Shown: positions 45,824 through 54,155 of the stretch, in pieces | Position numbering within the stretch: position 1 is the first letter of the stretch | Layout: every line of letters begins with the position of its first letter | Assembly: GCF_014201145.1 (NCBI RefSeq) | Contig: NZ_JACHDP010000001.1 | Span: forward strand, 5,270,001 to 5,334,000 | DNA from: Micromonospora parathelypteridis | Lineage (GTDB): Bacteria > Actinomycetota > Actinomycetes > Mycobacteriales > Micromonosporaceae | Direction: 5' to 3' | Length of the DNA: 64,000 nucleotides | Notes under the pieces: generated by a model | What the model was told of the DNA's origin: nothing | Databases searched by the model: none | What the model saw: only the letters and a program-made list of their open reading frames with translations | Translations under genes and position numbers: made by a program

Positions 45824-46020
45824 GGATCCAGCATCGATTCTGAAAGCCAAATGATCGCGGCGATCAGGACGAGGCTCGCCCGGTAGAGCGATGCCCGTTT
45901 GGCGTATCGGGTGGCCGGGTTGCGCCAATGGTTGAGTCGGTCGAAGCAGCGTTCCACGACGCGCTGATGCGCCGGATCGAGGGCGCGAGTTTCGGCGACC
46001 TGCTTGCCCGGTGGTATCCC
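45820..46020 (-). pseudogene. IS5-family transposase remnant (C-terminal end)
   Basis: In the frame ending at 45820 the protein reads RVVERCFDRLNHWRNPATRY then AKRASLYRASLVLIAAIIWL, which is the conserved C-terminal end of IS5-group (DDE) transposases: the V-E-R-C-F-x-R-L-K-x-W segment with the last catalytic Glu, then the Y-R-A-x-L-V-L helix. The N-terminal two thirds, terminal inverted repeats and any start codon are missing, and upstream sequence is taken by the HNH gene. A decayed insertion. Confidence 0.75.
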
Positions 46021-46037
46021 GGTTGGTTGGTCCTCGG

Positions 46038-47288
46038 CTAATTGCGTCGGTGGTAGTGGTTGCGGCGGGGGACCTGTTCGGGGTCGAGCCAGGCGGGTGG
46101 GATGAACTCCGGGTGGCCGTCGCCCCCGAGGCGGACGACCCAGTCGCTGTGGTGGAGGTGTCGGTGGTGGTGGCCGCAGAGCAGCACAGCGTTGTCGAGG
46201 CTGGTCGGGCCGCCGTCGGCCCAGTGGTGGATGTGGTGGGCGTCGCACCAGCGGGGTGGTCGGTCGCAGCCGGGGAAGGCGCAGCCGCGGTCGCGCAGGA
46301 CCAGCGCGCGGCGTAGCGGGCCGGTGACGAGCCGGCGTTGTCGGCCGACGTCGAGGACCAGGCCGTTGCCGCCGAGCACGGCGGGCAGGATTCTCGCGTC
46401 GCAAGCGAGACGGCGGACGGTGTCGGCGCTGAGCTGCCCGCCGGTGTCGAGGGTGCCCCTGGTGAGGTGTTGGCGCAGGACGTCGTAGGTGGTGGTGACG
46501 ACGAGTTGCGGGCGGTCGCCACCGCTTTCGGGGAGGTCGCCGCCGCTCAGGGCGAGTCGGCAGACGTCGGCGAGGGCGTCGTGGCGGCGTTGCCCGGGTG
46601 TGCGGGTGTCGTCGGGCCCGGTGGGCGCGGTGAGTGGGTCGATGGCGGCGCGCAGCAGGGCGGCGGCCTCGATGTCGAGGATGCCGGTGAGGCGTAGTCG
46701 GCCGTCGGGTTGCTCGCTGATGGTGACGTGCCGGTCCCGGGCGGCCCGCGATTCCTGCGCCCGCACCGCCGCCTCGGTGGCAGCTTCGGCGACCTCCGGG
46801 GCGACGTGGTCCAGGATCCGGGTGCCCAGCTTGCGCAACCCAGCGGCGTCGAACTGCGCCGCCCAGTCGACGAGTACACCGACGGCCTTGTCGGCGGCCT
46901 GCGGGCCGGCGGCGGTGTGGACGGTCTCGACCGTCTCGGCGATGACCCGGACCTGCTCCACGTCGACCAACCCACCGGCCAACGCGTCACGCACCCCGGC
47001 CGGGCCGGTATCGAGCGTCGCGGCCAGCTCGACGAGGCGGCGGGCGGCGCCGACGCCGAGACGCAGCCGGTCTCGCAACCACACCGCCGTGCAGGACGCG
47101 CCCTGCGCGGTGGCGGTGCCTCGACCGTCCAACTCCCTCACGAGGGTCAGCTTGACCGCGACCAGGCGCTGCTCCAGGCGGTGCGTGGCATCCAACGCCG
47201 CGACGAGATCAGGCTCGGAAGCGGCCCAGGCGGCCGCGTCGAAACAGGCCGCCACTGCGGCTTCGGCCTGCTCCAACGCATCGATCAC
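46038..47288 (-). CDS. DUF222/HNH endonuclease-type protein (13E12 family)
   Basis: A 416-residue member of the DUF222-HNH (13E12 repeat) family common in actinobacteria. Residues 10-300 are the helical DUF222 part (LDGRGTATAQGASCTAVWLRDRL, then AAGLRKLGTRILDHV); residues 325-390 form an HNH domain with CAFPGCDRPPRWCDAHHIHHW, ADGGPTSLDNAVLLCGHHH, which has the metal-binding Cys and His residues. GTG start at 47288. The family is present in many copies in actinomycete genomes, is often near mobile elements, and has no firmly established role. The neighbouring transposase remnant fits that. Confidence 0.92.
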   Translation of the reverse strand: MIDALEQAEAAVAACFDAAAWAASEPDLVAALDATHRLEQRLVAVKLTLVRELDGRGTATAQGASCTAVWLRDRLRLGVGAARRLVELAATLDTGPAGVRDALAGGLVDVEQVRVIAETVETVHTAAGPQAADKAVGVLVDWAAQFDAAGLRKLGTRILDHVAPEVAEAATEAAVRAQESRAARDRHVTISEQPDGRLRLTGILDIEAAALLRAAIDPLTAPTGPDDTRTPGQRRHDALADVCRLALSGGDLPESGGDRPQLVVTTTYDVLRQHLTRGTLDTGGQLSADTVRRLACDARILPAVLGGNGLVLDVGRQRRLVTGPLRRALVLRDRGCAFPGCDRPPRWCDAHHIHHWADGGPTSLDNAVLLCGHHHRHLHHSDWVVRLGGDGHPEFIPPAWLDPEQVPRRNHYHRRN

Positions 47289-47346
47289 CAGCAGAGAATA
47301 GAACAGGTGTACGACACTTCTTATGGATCATTCACCCTCAGGTGGG

Positions 47347-47352
47347 TAGCCT
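47347..47352 (+). promoter_or_regulatory. Probable -10 element of a leaderless promoter (inositol-phosphate synthase-like gene)
   Basis: TAGCCT lies 7 nt before ATG 47360 with no ribosome binding site. This favours ATG 47360 over the in-frame GTG at 47342, which would lie upstream of the transcript start. Confidence 0.5.
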
Positions 47353-47359
47353 CCGACCC

Positions 47360-48304
47360 ATGATCGAACGGGCGAGAGTTGCGGTTGTCGGGGTCGGTAA
47401 CAACACCTCGGCACTGGTGCAGGGAATTGCTCTTCACCGCCACACCGGGAGCCTGGTGGGCATCCGCAGGCCGGTGATCGACGGGCTCGGGGTGGGTGAC
47501 ATCGACTTCGTCGCGGCTTTCGCCACCTCGGACGAGAAGATCGGCAGGGACCTCACCGAGGCGATCTTCCTGGCACCCAACAATTTCCCAAAGCTCGACT
47601 GCGAACTCCCCCGGGCGAATGTCCCGGTGACCAGGGGGCTTGTCGATGCGACTGGGGTCGACCGGGTGGCGGCGGCGCTGGCCGGGGCGGAGGTGCTGCT
47701 CTACTCGGCGCCGAGTGGCCGGCCGCAGACCGCCAAGGCCTACGCGGAAGCCGCCCACCGTGCGGGTGTCGCGTTCATCAACACCACCGCCGACCCGATA
47801 GCCCGTGACCCAGAGCTGCTGGGCAGGTTCGAAGCGGCCGGTCTGCCGCTGCTCGGCGACGACCTGGCGAGCCAGTTCGGCACCTCGGTGCTGCACGACG
47901 CGCTGCTGCGGTTGCTCGCGGAGCGCGGTCTCACTCTGGTCAGTTCCTACCAGGTCAATCTGGGCGGCACCGAGGACTTCCGCAACCTGGTCGAGAACCC
48001 GAATTCCAAGCACCAGTCCAAGCTCAACGCTCTGTCGGGCGCCGACAAGGTGCAGTTGGCTCCGCTCGGTTACCTGTCGCAGCTCAAGTCGCAGAAGGTG
48101 GCGCACCTCAATCTCGAAGCGCAGGGTTGGGGCGAGACAGCGGTGAGCCTCGACGTGAAACTGAAGGTGCACGACCCGAGTGGCGCCGCGGGGGTCAACA
48201 TCGACCTGATTCGGATGGCGGCCAGCGCGCTACGAAACGGGCAGGGTGGAAGGGTTGCCGACGCGATGCCGATGCTCAAGTCTCCGCCGGGGACGGCGAT
48301 CTGA
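47360..48304 (+). CDS. Inositol-3-phosphate synthase-like protein (short paralogue)
   Basis: A 314-residue protein of the myo-inositol-1-phosphate synthase family, which turns glucose 6-phosphate into inositol 3-phosphate with NAD. It keeps VAVVGVGNNTSALVQGI (NAD motif), FVAAFATSDEKIGRDLTEAIF, GDDLASQFGTSVLHDALLRL, SYQVNLGGTEDFRNLVE, LNLEAQGWGETAVSLDVKLK and the C-terminal MLKSPP. It is about 45 residues shorter than the usual actinobacterial enzyme, ending just after MLKSPP, and several positions differ from the housekeeping form. It may act on another phosphosugar or be a second inositol source, for example for surface phospholipid or glycan. Confidence 0.85.
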   Translation: MIERARVAVVGVGNNTSALVQGIALHRHTGSLVGIRRPVIDGLGVGDIDFVAAFATSDEKIGRDLTEAIFLAPNNFPKLDCELPRANVPVTRGLVDATGVDRVAAALAGAEVLLYSAPSGRPQTAKAYAEAAHRAGVAFINTTADPIARDPELLGRFEAAGLPLLGDDLASQFGTSVLHDALLRLLAERGLTLVSSYQVNLGGTEDFRNLVENPNSKHQSKLNALSGADKVQLAPLGYLSQLKSQKVAHLNLEAQGWGETAVSLDVKLKVHDPSGAAGVNIDLIRMAASALRNGQGGRVADAMPMLKSPPGTAI

Positions 48305-48321
48305 GGTCGGCCTCGACCGGG

Positions 48322-48786
48322 CTACGCGGTGAGCAGGCGCCGGATCCGCTCGTACTCGGAGGCCATCTCCGGGGTGCCGAGAAAGTCGTCCAGATCGGCG
48401 GAGACCTGGAAGTCGACCTCCTCGACGGAGCGGATGGCGAGCTCGAAGAGCTCTCCGCGCCCGTTCTCCTCCAGGTAGGTGGTCCAGTGCTCAAGCGCGG
48501 TGATGACGATCAGGAGCCCCTGGTCCAGGTCGCCGTCGGCGAGGATGCCCGCCTCGATCCGCTCCAGCTCTGCGCGTAGCTCCGTCGCGTCGGCCGTCCG
48601 GACGTTCTCGCGGGCGCTGGTCAGCGCCGCCCACCCGTCCTCGTCCAGCTCGTCGTCCGCGACGGTGTCGAGCAGTTCTCCCCGGACCAGCCGGGTGACT
48701 GTTTCGAGGCCGAAGACGCGCAGTTGATCCTCGTCAGCCGCGACGACCAACTGGAGGATCGCCGCTTCGAGTTCGTCGTACCGCAT
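48322..48786 (-). CDS. Acidic helical protein of unknown function
   Basis: A 154-residue, strongly acidic, mainly helical protein (MRYDELEAAILQLVVAADED; SADLDDFLGTPEMASEYERI). No signal peptide, membrane segment or catalytic motif is visible. The composition and size recall contact-toxin immunity proteins and small regulators, but this is a weak resemblance. ATG start 48786, 15 bp downstream in transcription terms of nothing obvious; it follows glgM by 14 bp in the other order (glgM ends at 48801), so it is probably the last gene of the glgM transcript. Confidence 0.68.
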   Translation of the reverse strand: MRYDELEAAILQLVVAADEDQLRVFGLETVTRLVRGELLDTVADDELDEDGWAALTSARENVRTADATELRAELERIEAGILADGDLDQGLLIVITALEHWTTYLEENGRGELFELAIRSVEEVDFQVSADLDDFLGTPEMASEYERIRRLLTA

Positions 48787-48800
48787 CTCGCCCGCCTCCC

Positions 48801-50030
48801 TCAGCCCGCGCCGAAGCCAGCGCCGGAGCCCGCGCCGACCGAGCGGTACACGTCGAGCGTCTGGCGGGCGATGGCGTCCCAGGAGAAGTGGTCCACGGCG
48901 CGTTGCCGACCGGCCAGGCCGAACCGCGCGGTGCGCGTCGGGTCGGCCAGCAGCGCGTTGATCGCCGCCGCCAGGTCGGCGACGAACTTCTCCGGGGCCA
49001 GCGGTCGGCCGGACCCGTCGGTGGCCTGCTCGATGGGGACCAGCAAGCCAGTCTCACCGTCGGCCACCACCTCGGGGATGCCGCCGGTCGCGGTCGCCAC
49101 CACGGCCGTCTCGCAGGCCATCGCCTCCAGGTTGACGATGCCCATCGGCTCGTACACGGACGGGCAGACGAAGACGGTGGCATGGGTGAGCACCTGGATC
49201 ACCTCGGGCTTGGGCAGCATCTCCGCCACCCAGACCACGCCGGAACGGTTGGCCCGCAGCTCGGCAACCAACTCCTCCACCTCGGCGGCGATGTCCGCGG
49301 TGTCCGGGGCGCCGGCGAGCAGCACGAGCTGGGTGTCCGCCGGCAGCTCCCGGGCGGCCCGCAGCAGGTAGGGCAGCCCCTTCTGCCGGGTGATCCTTCC
49401 CACGTACACGACGCTGGGCCGGGACGGGTCGATGCCGAGCCGGTCCAGCACGTCGGTGCCGCCGTCCGGGGCGTACTGGATGGTGTCGATGCCGTTGTAG
49501 ACCACCCGGACCCGGGACGGGTCGATCTGCGGGTAGGCGGTGAGCACGTCGTTGCGCATCCCCCCGCTGACCGCGATCACCGCGTCGGCGGCCTCCATCG
49601 CGGTGCGCTCGATCCAGGAGGAGAGCGCGTAGCCGCCGCCGAGCTGCTCGGCCTTCCACGGCCGCAGCGGCTCCAGACTGTGCGCGGTCACCACGTGCGG
49701 CACCCCGTGCAGCAGCTTCGCGGTGTGGCCGGCGAGGTTCGCGTACCAGGTGTGGCTGTGCACCACGTCGGTGCCGGCCGCGCCGGCGGCCATCTCCAGA
49801 TCCACGCCCATCGTGCGCAGCGCGGCGTTCGCGCCGGTCAGGCCGGGCGATTCGGCGTACGCGGTGACGCCCGGCTCGGTGCGCGGCAGACCGAAGCAGT
49901 GCACGCGTACGTCGGTGTGGCGGCGCAACTCCCGGGCCAGGTACTCGACGTGCACCCCGGCGCCGCCGTAGACCTCCGGCGGGTACTCACGAGTGAGAAG
50001 GTCGACGCGCAGAGGGGTGGGTTCCGTCAT
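48801..50030 (-). CDS. glgM: ADP-glucose-dependent GT4 enzyme, GlgM (glycogen synthase GlgA-like)
   Basis: A 409-residue GT4 enzyme of the actinobacterial GlgA group, shown in mycobacteria (Rv1212c) to make maltose 1-phosphate from ADP-glucose and glucose 1-phosphate. The N-terminus is VDLLTREYPPEVYGGAGVHVEYLARELRR in order; HSHTWYANLAG and VVTAHSLEPLRPWKAEQ lie in the first domain; VVYVGRITRQKGLPYLLRA and the donor-site VCPSVYEPMGIVNLEAMAC in the second. ATG 50030 is the start. It is divergent from glgC (72-bp gap), the same arrangement as in mycobacteria. Its product feeds GlgE, encoded at 39.7-41.9 kb. The C-terminal tail is Gly/Ala-rich. Confidence 0.92.
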   Translation of the reverse strand: MTEPTPLRVDLLTREYPPEVYGGAGVHVEYLARELRRHTDVRVHCFGLPRTEPGVTAYAESPGLTGANAALRTMGVDLEMAAGAAGTDVVHSHTWYANLAGHTAKLLHGVPHVVTAHSLEPLRPWKAEQLGGGYALSSWIERTAMEAADAVIAVSGGMRNDVLTAYPQIDPSRVRVVYNGIDTIQYAPDGGTDVLDRLGIDPSRPSVVYVGRITRQKGLPYLLRAARELPADTQLVLLAGAPDTADIAAEVEELVAELRANRSGVVWVAEMLPKPEVIQVLTHATVFVCPSVYEPMGIVNLEAMACETAVVATATGGIPEVVADGETGLLVPIEQATDGSGRPLAPEKFVADLAAAINALLADPTRTARFGLAGRQRAVDHFSWDAIARQTLDVYRSVGAGSGAGFGAG

Positions 50031-50090
50031 GACCTCGCACCCTAGTGCAGAAGAGTCCCCGTACGAGTGGTGAAGTCGGACGCGGGTGGA

Positions 50091-50096
50091 TAGCGT
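50091..50096 (+). promoter_or_regulatory. Probable -10 element of a leaderless promoter (glgC)
   Basis: TAGCGT lies 6 nt before ATG 50103 with no ribosome site, so glgC is probably translated from a leaderless mRNA. The gap to glgM is only 72 bp, so the two promoters must overlap closely. Confidence 0.5.
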
Positions 50097-50102
50097 CGGG
50101 GC

Positions 50103-51335
50103 ATGGCTGCCAAGGTGCTCGCGATCGTCCTGGCGGGTGGTGAGGGCAAGCGCCTGATGCCACTCACCACAGATCGGGCCAAGCCGGCCGTCCCGTTCGG
50201 CGGGATGTACCGCATGGTCGATTTCGTCCTCTCCAACCTGGCCAACGCGGGCTTTCTCAAGATCGTCGTGTTGACCCAGTACAAGTCCCACTCGCTCGAC
50301 CGGCACATCACCAAGACCTGGCGGATGTCCACGCTGCTCGGCAACTACGTCACCCCGGTCCCCGCCCAGCAGCGTCGCGGTCCCTGGTGGTTCGCCGGCT
50401 CGGCCGACGCCATCTACCAGAGCTTCAACCTGATCAACGACGAGCAGCCTGACTACGTGATCGTCTTCGGCGCCGACCACATCTACCGGATGGACCCGCG
50501 GCAGATGGTGGACGACCACATCGCCTCCGGCGCCGGGGTGACCGTCGCCGGCATCCGCCAGCCGCTGTCCATGGCCGACCAGTTCGGCGTCATCGAAGTC
50601 GGCGAGGACGGCAAGCGCATCCGCGCGTTCCGCGAGAAGCCCACCGACGCCGTCGGCCTCCCGGACGCACCGGACGAGATCTACGCCTCGATGGGTAACT
50701 ACGTCTTCACCACCAGGGCGCTCTGCGAGGCCGTGGAGCGCGACGCGGAAGACAAGACCAGCAAGCACGACATGGGCGGCAGCATCATCCCGATGTTCGT
50801 CGAGCGGGGCGAGGCCAACGTCTACGACTTCCGCGACAACGAGGTGCCGGGCAGCGACGACCGTGACCGCGGCTACTGGCGCGACGTGGGGACGCTCGAC
50901 TCGTTCTACGACGCGCACATGGATCTGATCAACGTCCACCCCGTGTTCAACCTCTACAACTTCGACTGGCCGATCTACACCGAGCAGCCTCCGTGGCCGC
51001 CGGCGAAGTTCGTGCACCAGTGGGGCGAGCGGGTCGGCCGGGCGGTCGGCTCGATGGTCTCCCCGGGGTCGGTGGTCTCCGGGTCGCTGGTGGAAAACTC
51101 GATCATCTCGCCGAAGGTGCGGGTGCACTCCTGGGCGCACGTCGAGGGCTCGGTGCTGATGGAGGGTGTGGAGATCGGCCGGCACGCGGTCATCCGGCGG
51201 GCCATCCTGGACAAGAACGTGTTCGTCCCGGAGGGCGCCGAGATCGGCGTCGACCTGGAGAAGGACCGGCAGCGCTACACCGTCTCCGACAATGGCATCG
51301 TGGTGATCGGCAAGGGCCAGAAGGTCGAGCTGTGA
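50103..51335 (+). CDS. glgC: Glucose-1-phosphate adenylyltransferase GlgC
   Basis: A 410-residue ADP-glucose pyrophosphorylase, full length for the family. It has the nucleotide motif [18 protein letters not shown] followed by [18 protein letters not shown], the [26 protein letters not shown] segment, the glucose-1-phosphate site FREKPTDA, and a C-terminal left-handed helix ([20 protein letters not shown]). It makes ADP-glucose for GlgM. The following gene, pgm, starts 31 bp later on the same strand and supplies its glucose 1-phosphate. Confidence 0.95.
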   Translation: MAAKVLAIVLAGGEGKRLMPLTTDRAKPAVPFGGMYRMVDFVLSNLANAGFLKIVVLTQYKSHSLDRHITKTWRMSTLLGNYVTPVPAQQRRGPWWFAGSADAIYQSFNLINDEQPDYVIVFGADHIYRMDPRQMVDDHIASGAGVTVAGIRQPLSMADQFGVIEVGEDGKRIRAFREKPTDAVGLPDAPDEIYASMGNYVFTTRALCEAVERDAEDKTSKHDMGGSIIPMFVERGEANVYDFRDNEVPGSDDRDRGYWRDVGTLDSFYDAHMDLINVHPVFNLYNFDWPIYTEQPPWPPAKFVHQWGERVGRAVGSMVSPGSVVSGSLVENSIISPKVRVHSWAHVEGSVLMEGVEIGRHAVIRRAILDKNVFVPEGAEIGVDLEKDRQRYTVSDNGIVVIGKGQKVEL

Positions 51336-51366
51336 CCGTTCCGCACTCCCCGAGGAGGATCCCGCA

Positions 51367-53010
51367 GTGACCCACCCCCGTGCCGGCCAGCCCGCCGAGC
51401 CCGCCGACCTGGTCGACGTGCCGCGCCTGGTGACCGCCTACTACGCCGAGCACCCCGACCCAGCGGACCCGGCGCAGCAGGTTTCCTTCGGCACCTCCGG
51501 CCACCGCGGCTCCAGCCTGCGCAACGCGTTCAACTCCGACCACATCCTGGCGGTCACCCAGGCGCTCTGTGACTACCGCCGGGAGCAGGGGCTGGACGGG
51601 CCGCTCTTCCTCGCCCGGGACACCCACGCGCTGTCCGCGCCGGCCGCGGTCGACGCGCTGGAGGTGCTCGCCGCCAACGGCGTCACCGTGCTGGTGGACA
51701 GCCGCGACGGCTACACCCCGACCCCGGCGCTGTCGCACGCGATCCTCACCCACAACCGGGGGCGTACCAGCGGCCTCGCCGACGGCATCGTGATCACCCC
51801 GTCGCACAACCCGCCCGACGACGGCGGCTTCAAGTACAACCCCACCAACGGCGGGCCCGCCGACACCGACGTGACCCGGTGGATCCAGGACCGGGCGAAC
51901 GCCATCCTCGCCGCCGGGCTCAAGGAGGTCCGCCGGATCACCTACGCGCGGGCTCGGGCCGCCGACACCACCGGGGAGTACGACTTCCTCGCCCACTACG
52001 TCGACGACCTGCCGGCCGCGATCGACATCGACGCGATCCGCGTTGCCGGGGTCCGCATCGGCGCGGACCCGCTGGGCGGGGCGAGCGTGGCGTACTGGGG
52101 TGAGATCGCCGAGCGGCACCGACTGGACCTGACCGTGGTCAACCCGACGGTCGACCCGACCTGGCGGTTCATGACCCTGGACGGCGACGGCAAGATCCGG
52201 ATGGACTGCTCCTCGCCCAACGCGATGGCGTCGCTGATCGCCGCTCGCGCCGATTTCCAGATCTCCACCGGCAACGACGCGGACGCCGACCGGCACGGCA
52301 TCGTCACCCCGGACGCCGGGCTGATGAACCCCAACCACTACCTGGCGGTGGCGATCGGTCACCTGTTCCGTACCCGTAGCGACTGGGGTCCCTCCGCCGC
52401 GGTGGGCAAGACCCTGGTCTCCTCCTCGATGATCGACCGGGTCGCCGCCGACCTGGGCCGGCCACTGTTGGAGGTGCCGGTCGGCTTCAAGTGGTTCGTG
52501 CCCGGCCTGCTGGACGGGGCGGTCGGCTTCGGCGGCGAGGAGAGCGCCGGAGCATCGTTCCTGCGTCGCGACGGTTCCACCTGGACCACCGACAAGGACG
52601 GCCTGCTGCTCTGCCTGCTCGCCGCCGAGATTCTGGCCACCACCGGGCGCAGCCCGAGCGAGCACTGGGCCGAGTTGGCCGAGAAGTTCGGCGCGCCCTC
52701 GTACGCCCGGATCGATGCCCCGGCCAGCCGGGAGCAGAAGGCCGTGCTCGCCAAGCTCTCCCCGGAGCAGGTCACCGCGACCGAGCTCGCTGGTGAGCCG
52801 ATCACCGCGACGCTGACCACCGCCCCCGGCAACGGCGCACCGATCGGCGGCCTCAAGGTCAGCACCGAGTCCGGCTGGTTCGCCGCGAGGCCCTCCGGCA
52901 CCGAGGACGTCTACAAGATCTACGCAGAGTCCTTCCAGGGCCCCGACCACCTCAAGCAGATCCAGGAAGAAGCCAAAAACCTGGTAGACCAAGCCCTAAC
53001 GAACCCCTAA
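51367..53010 (+). CDS. pgm: Phosphoglucomutase (alpha-D-glucose specific)
   Basis: A 547-residue phosphohexomutase that interconverts glucose 6-phosphate and glucose 1-phosphate. It has the early [18 protein letters not shown] motif, the catalytic phosphoserine loop [19 protein letters not shown], the metal loop [13 protein letters not shown], the sugar-binding [15 protein letters not shown] and the phosphate-binding [19 protein letters not shown] 51367 follows GAGGA. It is co-directional with glgC, 31 bp apart, so the pair channels glucose phosphate to ADP-glucose and on to alpha-glucan. The last codons run into a C-rich stretch. Confidence 0.95.
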   Translation: MTHPRAGQPAEPADLVDVPRLVTAYYAEHPDPADPAQQVSFGTSGHRGSSLRNAFNSDHILAVTQALCDYRREQGLDGPLFLARDTHALSAPAAVDALEVLAANGVTVLVDSRDGYTPTPALSHAILTHNRGRTSGLADGIVITPSHNPPDDGGFKYNPTNGGPADTDVTRWIQDRANAILAAGLKEVRRITYARARAADTTGEYDFLAHYVDDLPAAIDIDAIRVAGVRIGADPLGGASVAYWGEIAERHRLDLTVVNPTVDPTWRFMTLDGDGKIRMDCSSPNAMASLIAARADFQISTGNDADADRHGIVTPDAGLMNPNHYLAVAIGHLFRTRSDWGPSAAVGKTLVSSSMIDRVAADLGRPLLEVPVGFKWFVPGLLDGAVGFGGEESAGASFLRRDGSTWTTDKDGLLLCLLAAEILATTGRSPSEHWAELAEKFGAPSYARIDAPASREQKAVLAKLSPEQVTATELAGEPITATLTTAPGNGAPIGGLKVSTESGWFAARPSGTEDVYKIYAESFQGPDHLKQIQEEAKNLVDQALTNP

Positions 53011-53044
53011 CCCCAACCCCCCCACCCTGAACCCCCCGACCCCG

Positions 53045-53107
53045 CGTTGATCATGAAGTTATTGCCACGACACGCCGCTCCAGGTGGCAATAACTTCATG
53101 ATCAACG
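53045..53107. terminator. Long perfect palindrome between convergent pgm and nadK
   Basis: Perfect 24-bp arms (53045-53068 and 53084-53107) enclose a 15-nt loop. The arms are A/T-rich (core TGATCATGAAGTTATTGCC) in very GC-rich DNA. A C-rich run precedes and a G-rich run follows, so pairing can extend loosely further out. It lies between two convergent genes and can terminate both. Confidence 0.8.
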
Positions 53108-53142
53108 GCGCGGGCGGGGGCGGGGGCCGGGCGGGGTGGGGG

Positions 53143-54063
53143 TTAGCAGGGTGGGGGTAGTTGTTGTTGGGTTCGGCGTAGGAGCTCTTTGGGGAGTAGT
53201 TCGCTGAGCTGGTCGGGTAGGAACGGCAGGTCGAGCAGGCTCATCTTCAGCTGGTTGCGTTCCTGGTAACGCAGCGGGTCCAGGCGGACCACCAGGCCGG
53301 CGTTGCGGCGGTAGCTGATGTCCACGGCCCCCTCGGTCGCCGCGTCGCGGAATACCAGACCGTCCATCTCCACCACGACCGCCGACGATTCGGGCTGCAG
53401 CTCCAGCCGGATCTTCTCGTCCGGCGAGAGCACCACCGACCGGGAGATGCCGGCCATCGGCGCCGACGGGGTGATCACCACCGAGTCGGCCGCGGGGGAG
53501 ACCAGCGGGCCTCCGGCGGCGTAGCTGTACGCCGTCGAGCCGATCGGGGTGCTGACCACCACGGCGTCGCTGCGGTAGTAGCCGTACTGCTGGCCGTCGA
53601 TGGCGAGGGTGAGGTTGACGAAGCCGGAGCCAGGCTGGCGGACCAGCGCGATGTCGTTGAACGCCACGATGTCGTCACCGCAGACGTCACATTCGAGGCA
53701 GGCGTGCGACTCGATGGTGAAGTCCTTCGACAGCAACCGGCTCAGCGCCTCGGGCAGCTCCGGCGGCTCGATCTCGACGAGAAAACCCAGACGACCCAGG
53801 TGTACGCCGAGGACCGGCTTCGGATCCCGGACGGCGGAGCGCAGCGCACCCAGCATGGTGCCGTCGCCGCCGATGCTGATCAACGCGTCGGCGCGGATGG
53901 CGACCTCGTCCGCCGGCATCGTTTCGACGAAGGACGGCACGCGGTGCTGGTCCTCTTCACGCACCATCAACGTCTTGTGGTGGCGCGTCGCCCACCGTTC
54001 GATGATCCCGACCACCTCGGTGACATCCCGGGTGGGGTGCAGCACAAGTCCCAGCCCCGACAC
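53143..54063 (-). CDS. nadK: NAD kinase
   Basis: A 306-residue NAD(H) kinase that makes NADP. The nucleotide motif is LISIGGDGTMLGALRSAV, followed by LGVHLGRLGFLVEI, AFNDIALVRQPGSGFVNL and the NAD-binding VVVSTPIGSTAYSYAAGGPLVSP in order, all family signatures. Length is normal. GTG start at 54063, giving SGLGLVLHPTRDV as the first strand. It is convergent with pgm and follows the M14 peptidase terminator, so it is transcribed alone. Confidence 0.95.
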   Translation of the reverse strand: MSGLGLVLHPTRDVTEVVGIIERWATRHHKTLMVREEDQHRVPSFVETMPADEVAIRADALISIGGDGTMLGALRSAVRDPKPVLGVHLGRLGFLVEIEPPELPEALSRLLSKDFTIESHACLECDVCGDDIVAFNDIALVRQPGSGFVNLTLAIDGQQYGYYRSDAVVVSTPIGSTAYSYAAGGPLVSPAADSVVITPSAPMAGISRSVVLSPDEKIRLELQPESSAVVVEMDGLVFRDAATEGAVDISYRRNAGLVVRLDPLRYQERNQLKMSLLDLPFLPDQLSELLPKELLRRTQQQLPPPC

Positions 54064-54108
54064 CCGTACAGCTCATCACATCGGCGGTGACCGCACCCGG
54101 CGTACACA

Positions 54109-54148
54109 GAAGGTGCGCCGGCGGTCCGGAGACCACCGGCGCACCTTC
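54109..54148 (-). terminator. Terminator after the M14 carboxypeptidase gene
   Basis: Arms of 17 bp with one mismatch (54109-54125 and 54132-54148, core GAAGGTGCGCCGG) enclose a 6-nt loop, 8 bp beyond the stop codon on the minus strand. Confidence 0.8.
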
Positions 54149-54155
54149 GTCGCCG

